Assembly: GCA_030141605.1 (NCBI GenBank)
Contig: JAQGDQ010001689.1
Span: 1 to 29,314 of the forward strand
Length of the DNA stretch: 29,314 nucleotides
Direction: 5' to 3'
Origin: Tubiluchus corallicola
Lineage: Eukaryota > Priapulida > Priapulimorpha > Priapulimorphida > Tubiluchidae
The notes beneath the pieces were generated by a model that did not search any database, was not told the DNA's origin, and saw only the letters and a list, made by a program, of their open reading frames with translations. Every line of letters begins with the position of its first letter. The stretch's first letter is position 1. This document shows positions 1 to 19,572 of the stretch, one piece after another. A program made the translations under genes and the position numbers.

Positions 1-641
1 GGTACGGCACCTACTTGTTGTAAAACGCATTTCGGAAATGCAGGCGCTAGTGTCCCGTCTAACTAGGGAATGGCAAACTACATGTAACTAGAAGATCTAC
101 TCGGCAAACTACTCGAAGAACTAGTGGCGCGAATGCGAAATTATGGTAATAATTCTTTCACATAAGTCATTTTTTAAAAAAAATAGTATGTTTCCTTTAA
201 ATTTTTTAAAAAGTAAATTGTTTTGAACTACAGTTTAAGATTGAGTCCAGTTTTGCTTAAAACAAAAATCTCAAAAAGAATTTGCAAGCATTGAATGGGC
301 TAAATGAGTATCTTTGGAAACGTAACTTTTCGAGTCTTTGGCGTGAGTGAGCGAGAATGACATAGGTAGTGCAAAAAAAATCTTTGGTTACCGATGTTTG
401 TTTACAGAACTTAGCTTGTTTACCCACGTGTACAGGAAGGTGACCCGTGACTGTACACGTTACGTCATTCGTCACGTGCAACGAAAAATGGTGGTTGTTA
501 AAATTTGATACAGCTAATAACAAAGTGAAAAAATCAAAAGAAACCAGTTTAAGAGTAAGTTAATGATGAAATAAATTGAAAATTCGAAATGAGAGTAGGA
601 TTTTAGGTTATAAATGCTTATATTACAGTGAGGGTTTAGTT
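1..641. other. No recognisable gene
   Basis: AT-rich DNA with one hairpin (426-460). A short open frame at the extreme left edge (2-88, plus strand) is not recognisable. No BNIP3-like exon was found on the minus strand here. Confidence 0.5.
426..460. repeat. Hairpin with 10-bp perfect stem between CACGTG motifs
   Basis: ACGTGTACAG (426-435) pairs with CTGTACACGT (451-460) over a 15-base loop; CACGTG E-boxes occur at its left foot and near 473. No gene was found beside it. Confidence 0.55.
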
Positions 642-1056
642 CAGGGGTGTGCAAATTATCTGACTAGCCGAGCCACATTAAACTTTCCCGCAATTCCTGC
701 GGGCCACATGCAGTTTGGTCAAGGAGCCAAGTACAGTAGGACCTGATAACGATTTTTTTGCATCCGATTTGCGCACATCATCAGTACTGCACTACTACGC
801 TCCAGAAACTATTTTAGAAGTTATTAAAATTTATATTAAAAACCAGATATTTCGTCATGTCCGACAGTGACATTAAGTGACAACGGTCTTGTAAGGGTTA
901 ACGCCATCCGATCTAGAGGAAAAAACTACCCGCACTATCTTTGCGATATTGGCGCAGACTTCAGCTGGGTCGCGTGGGCTGCACTTTCATTACATTGACA
1001 AACCTCTTCGCGGGCCGCACAAGATCTCTCTGAGGACCGCAATTTGCACACCCCTG
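642..1056. mobile_element. hAT-type MITE, 415 bp, 8-bp target duplication
   Basis: Terminal inverted repeats CAGGGGTGTGCAAATT are identical over 16 bases at both ends. An exact 8-bp target site duplication GTTTAGTT flanks it (634-641 and 1057-1064). The CAG...CTG ends and 8-bp duplication are diagnostic of hAT. The interior is non-coding, with GC-rich subterminal stretches. It sits to the left of the BNIP3-like exons. Confidence 0.93.
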
Positions 1057-1064
1057 GTTTAGTT

Positions 1065-1815
1065 TGTCTTTAGCAATTCTAAAGAAAGCAATAGACGTCA
1101 AATATAATAAAAACACACAGAAGTGCAGTTACAAGTACTACTAGCCAAATAATCATCAAAAGGAGAGTTAAACTGCTAGCATTGACCTCATAAAGATAGT
1201 GCATACTGCCAAGATAAGAAACTTATTAAATTCAATTTTCAACAAACTGCAAATGCCATTCGTTTGGTAAACATAATCCATGTGTTCTGTTTGTGCATTT
1301 ATTGACCTTCAAATAACTTACGACCTTGACACAAGTCAAATAGTTTCACCACGACTAGCTTTCACTAAAATACATCACATGCCACAGTTTAACAACAAAC
1401 AGACGTACAGAAATTCAACAGCAGACACATATTAGGCGATTTCTGTCGTCTTTTTCCCCGTTCTGTCGACTTTTGGTCTCCTGTTCTTATTAGGACCTAA
1501 TACAATATATATACACTGGACAAAGATGGATTACATATCCCATGCATAGAATATTTGTGACGATAACTCTAATTCTTTGAATGGAAAGCAAAAGGAAATT
1601 AAAGACACATCACGGACGAAATACCACCGGTCACTGGACAATGGTCAAGGGAGGAGGGCTGGTTGACCATTTTTCAAATCTGTAAAGCATCTATCCGAGT
1701 CCCAAGTATGCGTTGCACATGATCATAAGGTTTCTTCCGGAAGCCTAAAGCAGCTGTATAAATATAAATGCTTACCCCTTTTTTCAGCCTGCAATGGATA
1801 AACACAGTATATCAT
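1065..1815. other. No recognisable gene or repeat
   Basis: AT-rich sequence between two hAT-type elements. No conserved exon on either strand and no clear repeat. Confidence 0.5.
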
Positions 1816-1823
1816 GGTCTGCA

Positions 1824-2192
1824 AGGGCCGGATTATTCTAAGGGGTAGTATAAGCTGCAGCCCGGGACCCTACAAGCTTGAGGAGCCATTAAGCTGTGGC
1901 AACATTAAATTATTTGTTAAAAAAATCTGTTTTTCCACTACGTTTGCGTTAATTTCATTTGGAATAAATTGTAAAAAAGTGGAATTTCTTAACGAATATT
2001 TTAATTGCAAAACAAAAGACAGCTGTTCTAGTTTATTTAAAGAATTTGCAAATACGTTTACTTCAAGCTAAATAAATGTCGCTACAAAATATCACGAGTA
2101 ACAAGGTGCAGGCGAGAAAAAGGGTGGCTCTGACTGAGGGGGTCCATAATTTCATTAGCCTAAAGGGTCTCAGTAGATCATAATCTGCTCTG
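1824..2192. mobile_element. hAT-type non-autonomous element, about 369 bp
   Basis: Exact 8-bp direct repeats GGTCTGCA at 1816-1823 and 2193-2200 flank a segment whose ends are imperfectly inverted: AGGGCCGGATTAT on the left against CAGAGCAGATTAT read inward from the right. The GGGCCGGATTA end is a familiar hAT-type terminus in animals. A reading frame across 1814-2071 runs through it and is not a gene. Confidence 0.7.
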
Positions 2193-2236
2193 GGTCTGCA
2201 CACATTATTTACCAACAACATCTACAATGCCATTAA

Positions 2237-2692
2237 ATGGTCATATTGCCAACTACATGTAACAAAATTACTTATGGACTACAAAAAGCTGAAATCGATG
2301 CCTTTCAAAGGCGAAATTACAGAAACATTTTGGGTATTAGATGGCCAAGGAAAATTTCAAACAAAGATATATATGAAAAAATAAAAGAAGAACCTTGGAC
2401 AAGAAAAATAAAAAGACGCCATTTGAGATGGATTGGGCATATGCTTAGACTACCTGATGATGTTCCAGTGAAGATAACTCTTCAACAAGCCATAGAACCA
2501 GCTAAAAAACCTGCAGGAGAACAAATGTTAACATATTTAGATTTTGCACAGAAAGATTTAAACACTTCAGCATTGATCCTTAGAAATAAATGCACTTGGG
2601 GCATTGCGGCGTGTAGGGAGTCCTGGCATAGGGAGGTGAGCAGAATCATGTCACTGGACGTGTGATTCATTGGATGATGATAATGATGATAC
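2237..2692 (+). pseudogene. 5'-truncated non-LTR retrotransposon (LINE) reverse transcriptase C-terminus
   Basis: An open frame of 142 codons (2237-2665) includes AFQRRNYRNILGIRW, RKIKRRHLRWIGHMLRLPDD and ACRESWHREVSRIM, the recognisable C-terminal region after the LINE reverse transcriptase domain ('LRWxGHvxRMpdd'). After the stop it ends in a GAT-rich tail (GGATGATGATAATGATGAT), typical of RTE-like LINE 3' ends. There is no endonuclease or catalytic palm, so this is a dead, 5'-truncated insertion. Confidence 0.85.
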
Positions 2693-2772
2693 AAAAAGCT
2701 ACTGTACTTTCAAACAAATGATCAAATGAATGGAAGAGTAAATGTTTCTCAGTCCAAAACCTGAACATAGTA

Positions 2773-3281
2773 CAGTGATACCTCGAGACACGAAATTAAT
2801 TCGTTTCGGAGGGGCTTTCTTATCTTAGAATTTACGTTATAAATGGCGCAATTCATTCCAGCCCCCGGAAATACGAAATGCATTCTGGGAGGACCGCTGT
2901 CGGCGACGCTTTCGATTTTCGTTTTCGCATCTTGAATATTTTTTGTTAAATGGGACGGAAATTTCTTCGAAGCCCGATTCATATTCTCAATTTTTCGTAT
3001 AATTCTTCTACGGGGTAGTTTCTATTTTCTATTAACCTTTCTTCTACTCCTTTACTGCTCTTTTCTATTACACTCAGTCCACATTCATTTGGGGTACTCT
3101 AAACAAGTAAACACTTCTTGAGTACCCCACGGGTCATTTGCGGCTTGGCATCTTGTACACATAATAATAAATATATTATTAAATACTTTTATGTACAATG
3201 CTGTAATGATCATTGTGGATATATTTAATAAATAAATAAAAATAATAAATAATAGGGTTTTCATAAGTTGATGTTCCACTG
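2773..3281. mobile_element. Tigger/pogo-type MITE, 509 bp, TA target site
   Basis: The left end CAGTGATACCTCGAGACACG and the right end, read inward, CAGTGGAACATCAACTTATG each resemble the pogo/Tigger terminus CAGTGGwACCTCG; they match each other at 14 of 22 positions. Both are flanked by TA (2771-2772 and 3282-3283). Just inside the left end lies the inverted motif CGAAATTAATTCGTTTCG. There is no transposase frame. It lies about 55 bases beyond the BNIP3-like exon 2 donor. Confidence 0.68.
3090..3129. repeat. Hairpin with 10-bp perfect stem
   Basis: TGGGGTACTC and GAGTACCCCA are perfect reverse complements separated by a 20-base loop, within the Tigger/pogo-type element. Confidence 0.6.
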
Positions 3282-3335
3282 TACATTCAAAGTCGTGATC
3301 TACTAATAAAAAACTTAAGATTTCAACTAACTTAC

Positions 3336-3504
3336 GTGTTTCCTTGTGAAGTATGTGTACTTGCATGGGCTGACGACTGATTCGACTCCCGCTGCGCTTC
3401 TATAAGCAGTTTTTCCATATCGCCATTGTGAATGGATGACACGCGTATCATACCGCCGTTTCCGTTTTTGCCGTTCTTCTCCCCGTCTACTTCAACCCAC
3501 GATT
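3336..3504 (-). CDS. BNIP3-like: BNIP3-like exon 2 (LIR motif and NGDMEK block)
   Basis: 169 bases from acceptor CTTCAG to donor GTAAGT at 3335, starting in phase 1 and ending in phase 2. The translation contains SWVEV (LIR) and SSIHNGDMEKLLIEAQRES, the signature N-terminal block of BNIP3, BNIP3L and insect BNIP3. Base composition is clearly richer in G+C than the surrounding AT-rich DNA. Confidence 0.9.
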
Positions 3505-5145
3505 CTGAAGAAAAGTACCCGGCTTAACAATTTCAAAAATACCCAGTCTGAGTCTCAATGATGGCATGAACTTGCTTACAACCAAGTTTTGTTTTAACGC
3601 AGCTACATTCAGGTACCTCTTCTTACAAGGGCGCATTACAAACATTATGACTTTCTAGGACTGTTACGCATTCAAATTTACAAAAACCGTTTTTGGCGAG
3701 TCAAACAATCGAGACAGACATACGTCAGAGATATCGTAAATGCAATATTTTACTGCCCTACATTAACCCTTATAGGGTCACGATTTTTTACAACCGATTT
3801 TGGTAACCGGGGGGTAAAAAATTACCCCCAAAAATAATTCGTAAATTACTTTTGATAAACCGCCGTGTTTCATTAGTAAACAGCAACAGCAACTGCTTAA
3901 AGACATGTGACTTACTAGTAATACGAAACTTAAATTCATTTAGTTACGTTCCCTTATCTATGCTGGAATAACTGTAGACAACCGACATTGCTAGCGCGTG
4001 TGCAAAAATCATTGTTATTTTGAATTTATTGTCTACTACTTTCTTCTTTTAGGTGCTTTCAACTTCTTCTCTTCTTTTTCTTCTTCTACTTTCTTCTCTT
4101 ATACATCGCCTGTATGATGTATAAATACGTAAGCGAAGTAAAGTTACGACAATTTAAAAAAAATCAACGTATTGCATTTTCACTTTTATTTTGTGGTGAG
4201 ACAATGCGCCTAAAATAAATAACTGAAAGTATTTTGTCCACAAAACATATTTAGAAAAAGTCATAGAAAAGGTTTACTGGGATTCGCATGGTAAAAGGGT
4301 AAATGGCAAAAAACCAGTCTGGGGTAATTTTTTACCCCCGGTGACTCTGTAAGGGTTAATACCAACTGTACTGTTTTCAGGTTCATTCATGGTAAGAGCA
4401 AGTCCAGAAAATTCTGGAAGTAAAAATTATGAAAAAAAAAACAGATTGCATGAATTCAGGTAACATTTAAAAAATCAAATTATTACAATGATGTAATAGG
4501 CTTTAAATTTGTAAAATGAAGCTAACATATGCTAATTTAAGAAAATAAAAAAAAACTGCACCGTATTCCGGTTTTGATGTATAGAAACAATTAAATGTTA
4601 GAACAATAAGACACATAATAATTCACATAATAAGTAAAGCACACCACAGAAAATGCAGAGACAATTATATTAAAGCATTTTAACTTTTTCAGAGTGAGAA
4701 TCTGAAGCAAAGAACCCAAAATTTCTGGATATACAAGGTACAAAGTATACATCACCAGAATCAGGTTCTTTTTAATTTTGCCCACAATACTGCAGATACG
4801 TTCAATTAACTTGTTTTGCCCTATTGTTTAGAGAGAGAAAAATTAATTTTAGGATATCACTAAGATCAACACACCAACGAAATTAATTCGTGCATAAATT
4901 GACATACAAACGAAATATTCTTGTTTCTTACCCATTTTAGTATGTATCTGTACGTTACTTTCGGCAAATGTAATGCGAAACCTGCTCAATTTAATTCAAT
5001 TTAATTTCAGCCAACCAAAGCAGTAAACATCACTTTCAATTTCCAAGAATTCCACAGAGCAAACGCTGAAAAAAACAATTAAGGCGTGTGCTTACGTTAG
5101 CACCTTACCATGTAAAGGATCGTTTTCCTGTGAGTTTTTACTCAT
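3336..5145 (-). CDS. BNIP3-like: BNIP3-like mitophagy receptor, N-terminal two exons (partial gene)
   Basis: Coding exons 5145-5109 (12 codons plus one base, donor GTAAGG) and 3504-3336 (acceptor TTTTCTTCAG, donor GTAAGT) join in phase 1 to give 68 residues plus two bases of the next codon. The product starts MSKNSQENDPLH and continues ESWVEVDGEKNGKNGNGG, IRVSSIHNGDMEKLLIEAQR and ESNQSSAHAS. This matches the N-terminus of BNIP3/NIX proteins (SWVEL, N/G-rich stretch, S(I/V)xNGDxEKxLLDAQxES). W15-V18 is the LC3-interacting motif that recruits autophagosomes to mitochondria. The BH3-like region, the WxWSSRP block and the C-terminal membrane anchor were not found down to base 1; those exons probably lie outside the window. 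The intervening 1.6 kb intron contains a piggyBac-type MITE. Confidence 0.88.
3767..4355. mobile_element. piggyBac-type MITE, 589 bp, TTAA flanks
   Basis: Flanked by TTAA at 3763-3766 and 4356-4359. Terminal inverted repeats CCCTTATAGGGTCAC and CCCTTACAGAGTCAC match at 13 of 15 bases. Subterminal copies of an 18-base near-palindrome (3811-3828 and 4321-4338, GGGGTAAAAAATTACCCC) are perfect reverse complements. The interior is non-coding and AT- or pyrimidine-rich. It lies within intron 1 of the BNIP3-like gene. Confidence 0.88.
5109..5145 (-). CDS. BNIP3-like: BNIP3-like exon 1 (start codon exon, 12 codons)
   Basis: ATG at 5145 (context GCAATATGA), reading MSKNSQENDPLH and a phase-1 G before the donor GTAAGG at 5108. 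Vertebrate BNIP3 likewise has a short polar leader before SWVEL. The exon is accepted because its phase, length and position fit the well supported exon 2; alone it would be too short to call. Confidence 0.8.
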
Positions 5146-5400
5146 ATTGCTGATATGAGCAAGAAGCTTGACTACAAACGGATGACACAAGACTCTGCAA
5201 AACAGTAGTATTTTTCAAATAAATTGCTCATTCATCATCGAACTTTAATTCACCTCAACCACTTTCACTTTTTTGTTGTTTTTATGCAGGAAACGTCATA
5301 CGTAAACAAGAGTCACGAGGTCAGTTTGTCCAATGGCAGATTCCTGCGTGATTTTTTTTAGCCAATTAGGATGAAGTAGGCGGTACTGAAAATAAAAGCG
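5146..5400 (-). promoter_or_regulatory. Probable BNIP3-like promoter / 5' UTR with two CCAAT boxes
   Basis: Upstream of the BNIP3-like ATG, the plus strand shows CCAAT motifs in TCCAATGG (about 5330) and AGCCAATTAGG (about 5361), i.e. inverted CCAAT boxes relative to the gene, and a TGACG element in ATGACGTTTCC. No clear TATA box and no ACGTG hypoxia element were seen here. The role is inferred from position. Confidence 0.4.
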
Positions 5401-6906
5401 TGTGAATGATCACAGACACCAGTAGTTTCGTTGTACTCGACGCCAGCAGACGGCACTACATTTATGCTGAGATTACTAAAACAGATATTACAGTAGCTGA
5501 GATCATGCAACCGTCTGCTCAGCACAACATACAGTCCTGGCTGTTTGGCTGTCTTACAAGATCTTTCATGTGTTATTTTTCATTCAGAATTACCATAACA
5601 CAATGACAGTATTCCAATCACACACTGCAGAAAGCGTACCCCCCCCCCCCGAGTCAGCAATAGCTATATATTTTCTGGAAATACTAGAGCGAGATCTATT
5701 TTTTGATGTGACAACTGCCACAAATATAGAACATATAATGAGGCAATTCCCTGTGAAATTATGACTAAAAATTAACAAAAACGAAATAAACCACAATTAC
5801 AGCACACACCAATGGCAGGAATCAAGGTTTTGTGACTGCTAGCTACACGAACATAACAAACTGATCAGAATAAAGCATAACATCGCAGAGAAGCTGTTCT
5901 TTTTATGCAAACCAATCAGTGCTAAGCCCTTTTTTGTATGGAAACACCAATAACTTCGTAAGCCACCTAATCTTCTAGGAGACAGCATATCCGAAGATTT
6001 TTCAAAAGGTAAAATAATCTTGGAAATTTGAATTCGCAAATGTAAAACCCGGTAACGATAACTACGGCAATGAAACTTTTTCTCAAAAAGTTAAACTAAT
6101 AGAGCTAAATGCTAAAACAGTTTTGTATAAATTTTGTTAATTGAAAACAGCAATGTCATTGTTAAGTTTGGTGGTCGATCACGACTATTTTTCAATGCAA
6201 AATGAGCCTATTAAAATGGCTTTTTGACATGGCAGAATCTTTTAGCTTTATTCAGTAAATTCAAAACTTACTGATCTTATTTTTCCGTGAAAGGCATAGA
6301 TATACCACGAGACAGTAAGAAATAAGTACAAAATCAAGAAACTCAAAGTAAAACAGTGAGAAAGGATGGGTTATGCTGTGCACATTTACAGTGATGTCAA
6401 GAATGTTCAAAATTATTTCTTTCACATCACTTTCACAAATGGAAGTGGTGCTGACAGGCCACTGGCGTAGCAGTCTAGTTTTTTTGCTGGATTACTGCTG
6501 CGTTTACCTGTCTGAAGGCAGATTTCTTTTATTTTAGAATTCTGCTTGCCCAATGTCTACAATAGACGTGACGGGCGTATGATGATTTCTTTCACATACA
6601 TGTCATACTGACACTTGAATCTGACTGTGGTGTTAATTTACCTGTAGCGTACTATTAGAAATTACATTCTCTAGGAAGTTTCAGTCCTTTTATCATTAAA
6701 AATACTTAAATACATATAATTGTAATTACATAAATTTTATCATAATAGAAAAACAAACACATTCTTATAGTCAAAATATAGATTTAATAATAATAATAAT
6801 GTTATGCTAATATAAAATAAAACAGTGTGCATGAAATTACATGACAATATAAAATTTAAAAAAATAGGGAACAAAAAATATTCTAAGCTGTTTTGCTAAA
6901 ATGAGA
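5401..6906. other. Intergenic region between the amine oxidase 3' end and the BNIP3-like promoter
   Basis: Holds a 12-base C run (5639-5650) and a TAA microsatellite (6784-6799). Open frames of 60-70 codons are present but have no recognisable domain or favourable composition. Confidence 0.5.
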
Positions 6907-6912
6907 TTTATT
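6907..6912 (-). terminator. Polyadenylation signal AATAAA of the amine oxidase gene
   Basis: AATAAA on the minus strand about 20 bases after the TAA stop, giving a very short 3' untranslated region. Other AATAAA hexamers are common in this AT-rich DNA, so use of this one is inferred from position. Confidence 0.65.
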
Positions 6913-6930
6913 GTATTGATCACATAATGG

Positions 6931-16118
<9,188 letters not shown>

Positions 16119-16728
16119 CTTACACAAGAAACCAAAACGAGAAATTCACATAATTTTTCCAATCATGTTACGGTATGTTAAAATCAATTTGCAAAAAAAA
16201 AACCGACAAATCTGCCAAATGTGATCTGAAAATCAGTGCATTCAATTATTTTTCAATGTAAAAAAATTGTCTAATAAACAGCTGTCTAAAAAGAGTAAAA
16301 TATGGCTATTAATATGCGGAATTGTTACAAAACCTGCAGAAAACAAATTCAAATAGCAAAACGTACACAATAAAATCAGTATGCATAATTAAACGACCAC
16401 CTTTCCATTTCTTTCAAAGTGACGTATGCATTGCACAGCAGTCTATTAAAGTTCACATGAGTAAACTTTGTGACATTTAGCATCGATAATCAAGCAATGC
16501 AACACACTATCTAAAACATCTAAATAATTAAAATGGACAACAGATTCAAAGGGTTACACCTACCTATGTTAAAGCAGCCTGCTTTGTCGGCGTGTAAAAC
16601 GTGAGTGTTCCAACCCTACGTGAAAAAGCTCACTCATCGAGCTTGAAATCCATGGATGAATGAATCTGCAATCGTTCAATGACATCTGTCATGGATTCGA
16701 CAGTCAGCTGATGTGTTGTCAAGGAGAA
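16119..16728 (-). other. Upstream region of the amine oxidase, possible untranslated leader
   Basis: A candidate short upstream ORF starts at 16653 and a GTAGGT donor-like site is at 16563. No other coding signal was found on either strand. Confidence 0.35.
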
Positions 16729-16744
16729 ACGTTTATATAAACGT
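16729..16744. promoter_or_regulatory. Perfect 16-bp palindrome with TATA core, candidate amine oxidase promoter
   Basis: ACGTTTATATAAACGT equals its own reverse complement and contains TATATAA on both strands. It lies about 610 bases upstream of the amine oxidase ATG. If it is the TATA box, the leader would hold a small upstream ORF (ATG at 16653, stop after 7 codons) and a GTAGGT donor at 16563 that could splice to the acceptor-like GTAAG directly before the ATG. All of this is inference. Confidence 0.35.
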
Positions 16745-17130
16745 AGCTGCTTGATTATTACGCTGCCGTGGTGTAATGCTGCTGCCATTGCTTGCACTAC
16801 GTTGTGATGGACACGAGAGAATTACTGGCTATATAATCAACAATTGACAATAAACAATAACACGTAAATGAATTAGACTGACTGATTATGACTTACAGAA
16901 AAACCAAAGAAATCGTTATTTATTAGTATTAGTATCAGTATTCTTTACTGCAAAATATGTTACGTACAATGTAAACATGAAAATAAAACCATATTTAGGC
17001 CTACGTATGTTAAAATTTAATTTGTACGTCGCCTCGGTATTGTTTGCTCTCGGCAAAACAACTAAAGCACGGGAAGTTATACTGTAGATCTTATGAATCG
17101 TTATGAAATGTTCAGTGGTTATTTTTCTGG

Positions 17131-18981
17131 CAGTGACTAAAAATGCGGATCCGTATCCGCGAACTGCAGCAACTAAAAATATGGATGCGTGTCTCGAAAG
17201 GATTCACTAGAATCCGGATCGATCCAATAGGATAGATACTAACAGGATATCAGTTTCTACTTTATCCGCAACCGTAAGATCCGCAAATTTGAATATCGGC
17301 ATCCGCAAAATCCGCGGTTGAATGAAATTGAATAACCTCATATCTATATTACTACGTAATCCCAAGATAGGAGACGCCATTTGAACAACTAGCGGTGAAT
17401 GCGCGCAACACTCGGTCATATTACGGTGGGCGAGTCATGCTGTATTACTGTAGCGTGAACATAATGTCTGCTTAATTTTGGTATGAAAGAACCGTTTATC
17501 CCCCCCCCCCGTTTACATACGAAAAACAACAGGATTAGGTTAAAAACAGTTTTCTTATATTACGCTGAACTTTTAATTTTTTTCTCACATGATATGTTTA
17601 TATTGTCAATTAAATACATATGCGTCTTCCCATTGTAACAGTCTTATCTCACTAATTAGCATTCTTAGTGCTTGAAAATTTCAATAATATAATAGAATAA
17701 TAAGTTTTAGTGTGCTTGCCTGACGTTAGTTAATATTTCTACTGATAAATACCTTGAAAAAGAATGTGAATATCCCATTACTGTGCATGATAGTTTTAAT
17801 TTTTAATAATAATTATAAAAATTTTTTACTGGAGTTCTGCTTCTTTACATGTAACTCTAAGGAAATTGCAACAACAGTGAATTATTGTTTTCTAACCAGC
17901 GAATTAACTAGTTTTCATCAACTAGCTTTATACATTACACAGTATGAGTCTTGGGCAATTCAAACCTTTAACTCAGAGGAATCAGAGAGAAAGCCAAGTA
18001 ATTTGATGTTTTAACTCAATATAAAGTGGATTAATGTGATAATTGAACGTAACTATACTTATTGCAGCCTTCAGTTAAATGCAAATTTGTAAAATGAGCT
18101 TTTTATTTTTTTTTAATAGAAATGACATATAAAACACTACAAAAATTATGTTGGAATATGGCAGTCATTGATTGTAGTACAGCTTTGATAGGCAAAATAA
18201 TAAAATAACTAATTAATATGGGACCTGGCTCACATAAAGATGTTTTAAAATGTTTACAATGGCAAACAAAATAATAAATCAAGCAAGTAATAGTGGCACG
18301 TTATAATATTCACAGCACAAATTATTTGGCAACAGGTGCATGTTACAGTTCAGCAACTCTTATAAATTGGAGCTACTGTATATCACATAAAGACTAAACA
18401 TTTTTGTTCTGTTTGACAAGTCAATAAATCACAACCCAAACTAAGGAAAAATACAGTTTAGTAGGTTATCGCATCTACAACACTCTATAGAAAAAAATAC
18501 AGGCTAGTAGGCCATCATATTACAACACTCTAAGAAATTCATAGCACTCTAAGATTTAAACTCTTGCAAACTGGCCTATTACACATCAAAATACTAAAGT
18601 TTTTTGTAACAATAAACAAAGTAAAGCAAACAAACTATTAATTAGTAGCTTATGCAACACTAAATCAAAGCTAACAATTTGCAAGACAATAAAAGGAGAC
18701 TAACTAATATTTACAGTGTAACTATTATATCACGAAGAAAAATGGTACCGAAGAAAAACGGTACGGCAGCAGGCTGTATGATGCCATATCACCATTTTCA
18801 TGAAGTGGGCATGTACTTTTCAATGATGTGCAGGGCACATGGTCAAACGCCGTATGTCGTAAAAATTGTCAAAATCCGTGTGTTTTGTAAATGTCACAAA
18901 AATCACGGATCCCTATTTTGTTGCAAAAATAGCTACGAATGCGCAGAAAAGACGAGTACGGATCCGTATCTCTAGCCACTG
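17131..18981. mobile_element. Possible hAT-type element, 1.85 kb, defined by a matched terminal inverted repeat
   Basis: CAGTGACTAAAAATGCGGAT at 17131 and, read inward from 18981, CAGTGGCTAGAGATACGGAT match at 22 of 28 positions, including the run CGGATCCGTA. GCGGAT-type motifs recur inside the left end (17150-17330), as in hAT subterminal regions. No 8-bp target duplication is seen (TTTTCTGG against CCTATCTT), so the ends may belong to two insertions, or the flanks have decayed. No transposase frame was recognised inside. Confidence 0.45.
18446..18533 (+). repeat. Two-copy imperfect direct repeat, period about 46 bp
   Basis: AAAAATACAG(TT/GC)TAGTAGG followed by a variable part and ACAACACTCTA occurs twice in a row. 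Confidence 0.6.
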
Positions 18982-19572
18982 CCTATCTTTATTTTGTACA
19001 AGGACAGTCATTTTGTATATCATTACATGTCGTGACTAAAGTCAAATTACGTCGACAGAACCCTGGTATACGATATCATATGGCTCGCAGTAGCTTCTTC
19101 TCTTCTCGTGTTTTGGCCTTTGGTATTCTGTTAATAGTGAAACTGTTGAAGCATCAAATCTGTCTCAGTTTCATAAATTAAGGAGAAACCGTCAAAAACC
19201 GCCTTGTAGTTAGACATCTTATTCTTTGGGCTTTTCGTAAGCAGCTGAAGCAAGTTCGCTAGCTAGTTAGGGCACGTCTGAGTTCTCGTAGAATTTCGAA
19301 ATTGAACGGTAGAAAACGCGTTATTGTGCTAGTCAGAAATAGTTTGAGGTAATTTTGTGTTCAAAAATGAAGTTATTTATCTGCAAAATAGCTGCTATTT
19401 CTTTTCACTAATCAAGGTTAAGTTCTGCACAAGACCACAGCAGTAAGTTTTATCAAATTTATTTTGAATTAGCTACAGATTGAATTGGATTACGATGTGC
19501 AAAATGGTTTTAACGCGGTTCCAGTAAAAACAACCTGACTGTGAAGTAAAAACGAAGTACCTGCCCTATAAG

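Noticed and set aside
732-753. Pogo-like terminus TACAGTAGGACCTGATAACG inside the hAT-type MITE
   Set aside because: No partner end was found; probably chance or a very old nested fragment.
1814-2071. 85-codon frame as a gene
   Set aside because: It lies inside the hAT-type element flanked by GGTCTGCA and shows no domain.
2749-2982. 77-codon minus-strand frame
   Set aside because: It covers the left part of the Tigger/pogo-type MITE.
1-3335. Remaining BNIP3 exons (BH3-like region, WxWSSRP, membrane anchor)
   Set aside because: Searched on the minus strand by eye; no matching block was found. Most of the interval is transposon sequence.
17207-17419. Minus-strand 70-codon frame with an ATGGCGTC start
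   Set aside because: Its second half consists of GCGGAT-rich subterminal hAT-like sequence; no domain, and no good donor.
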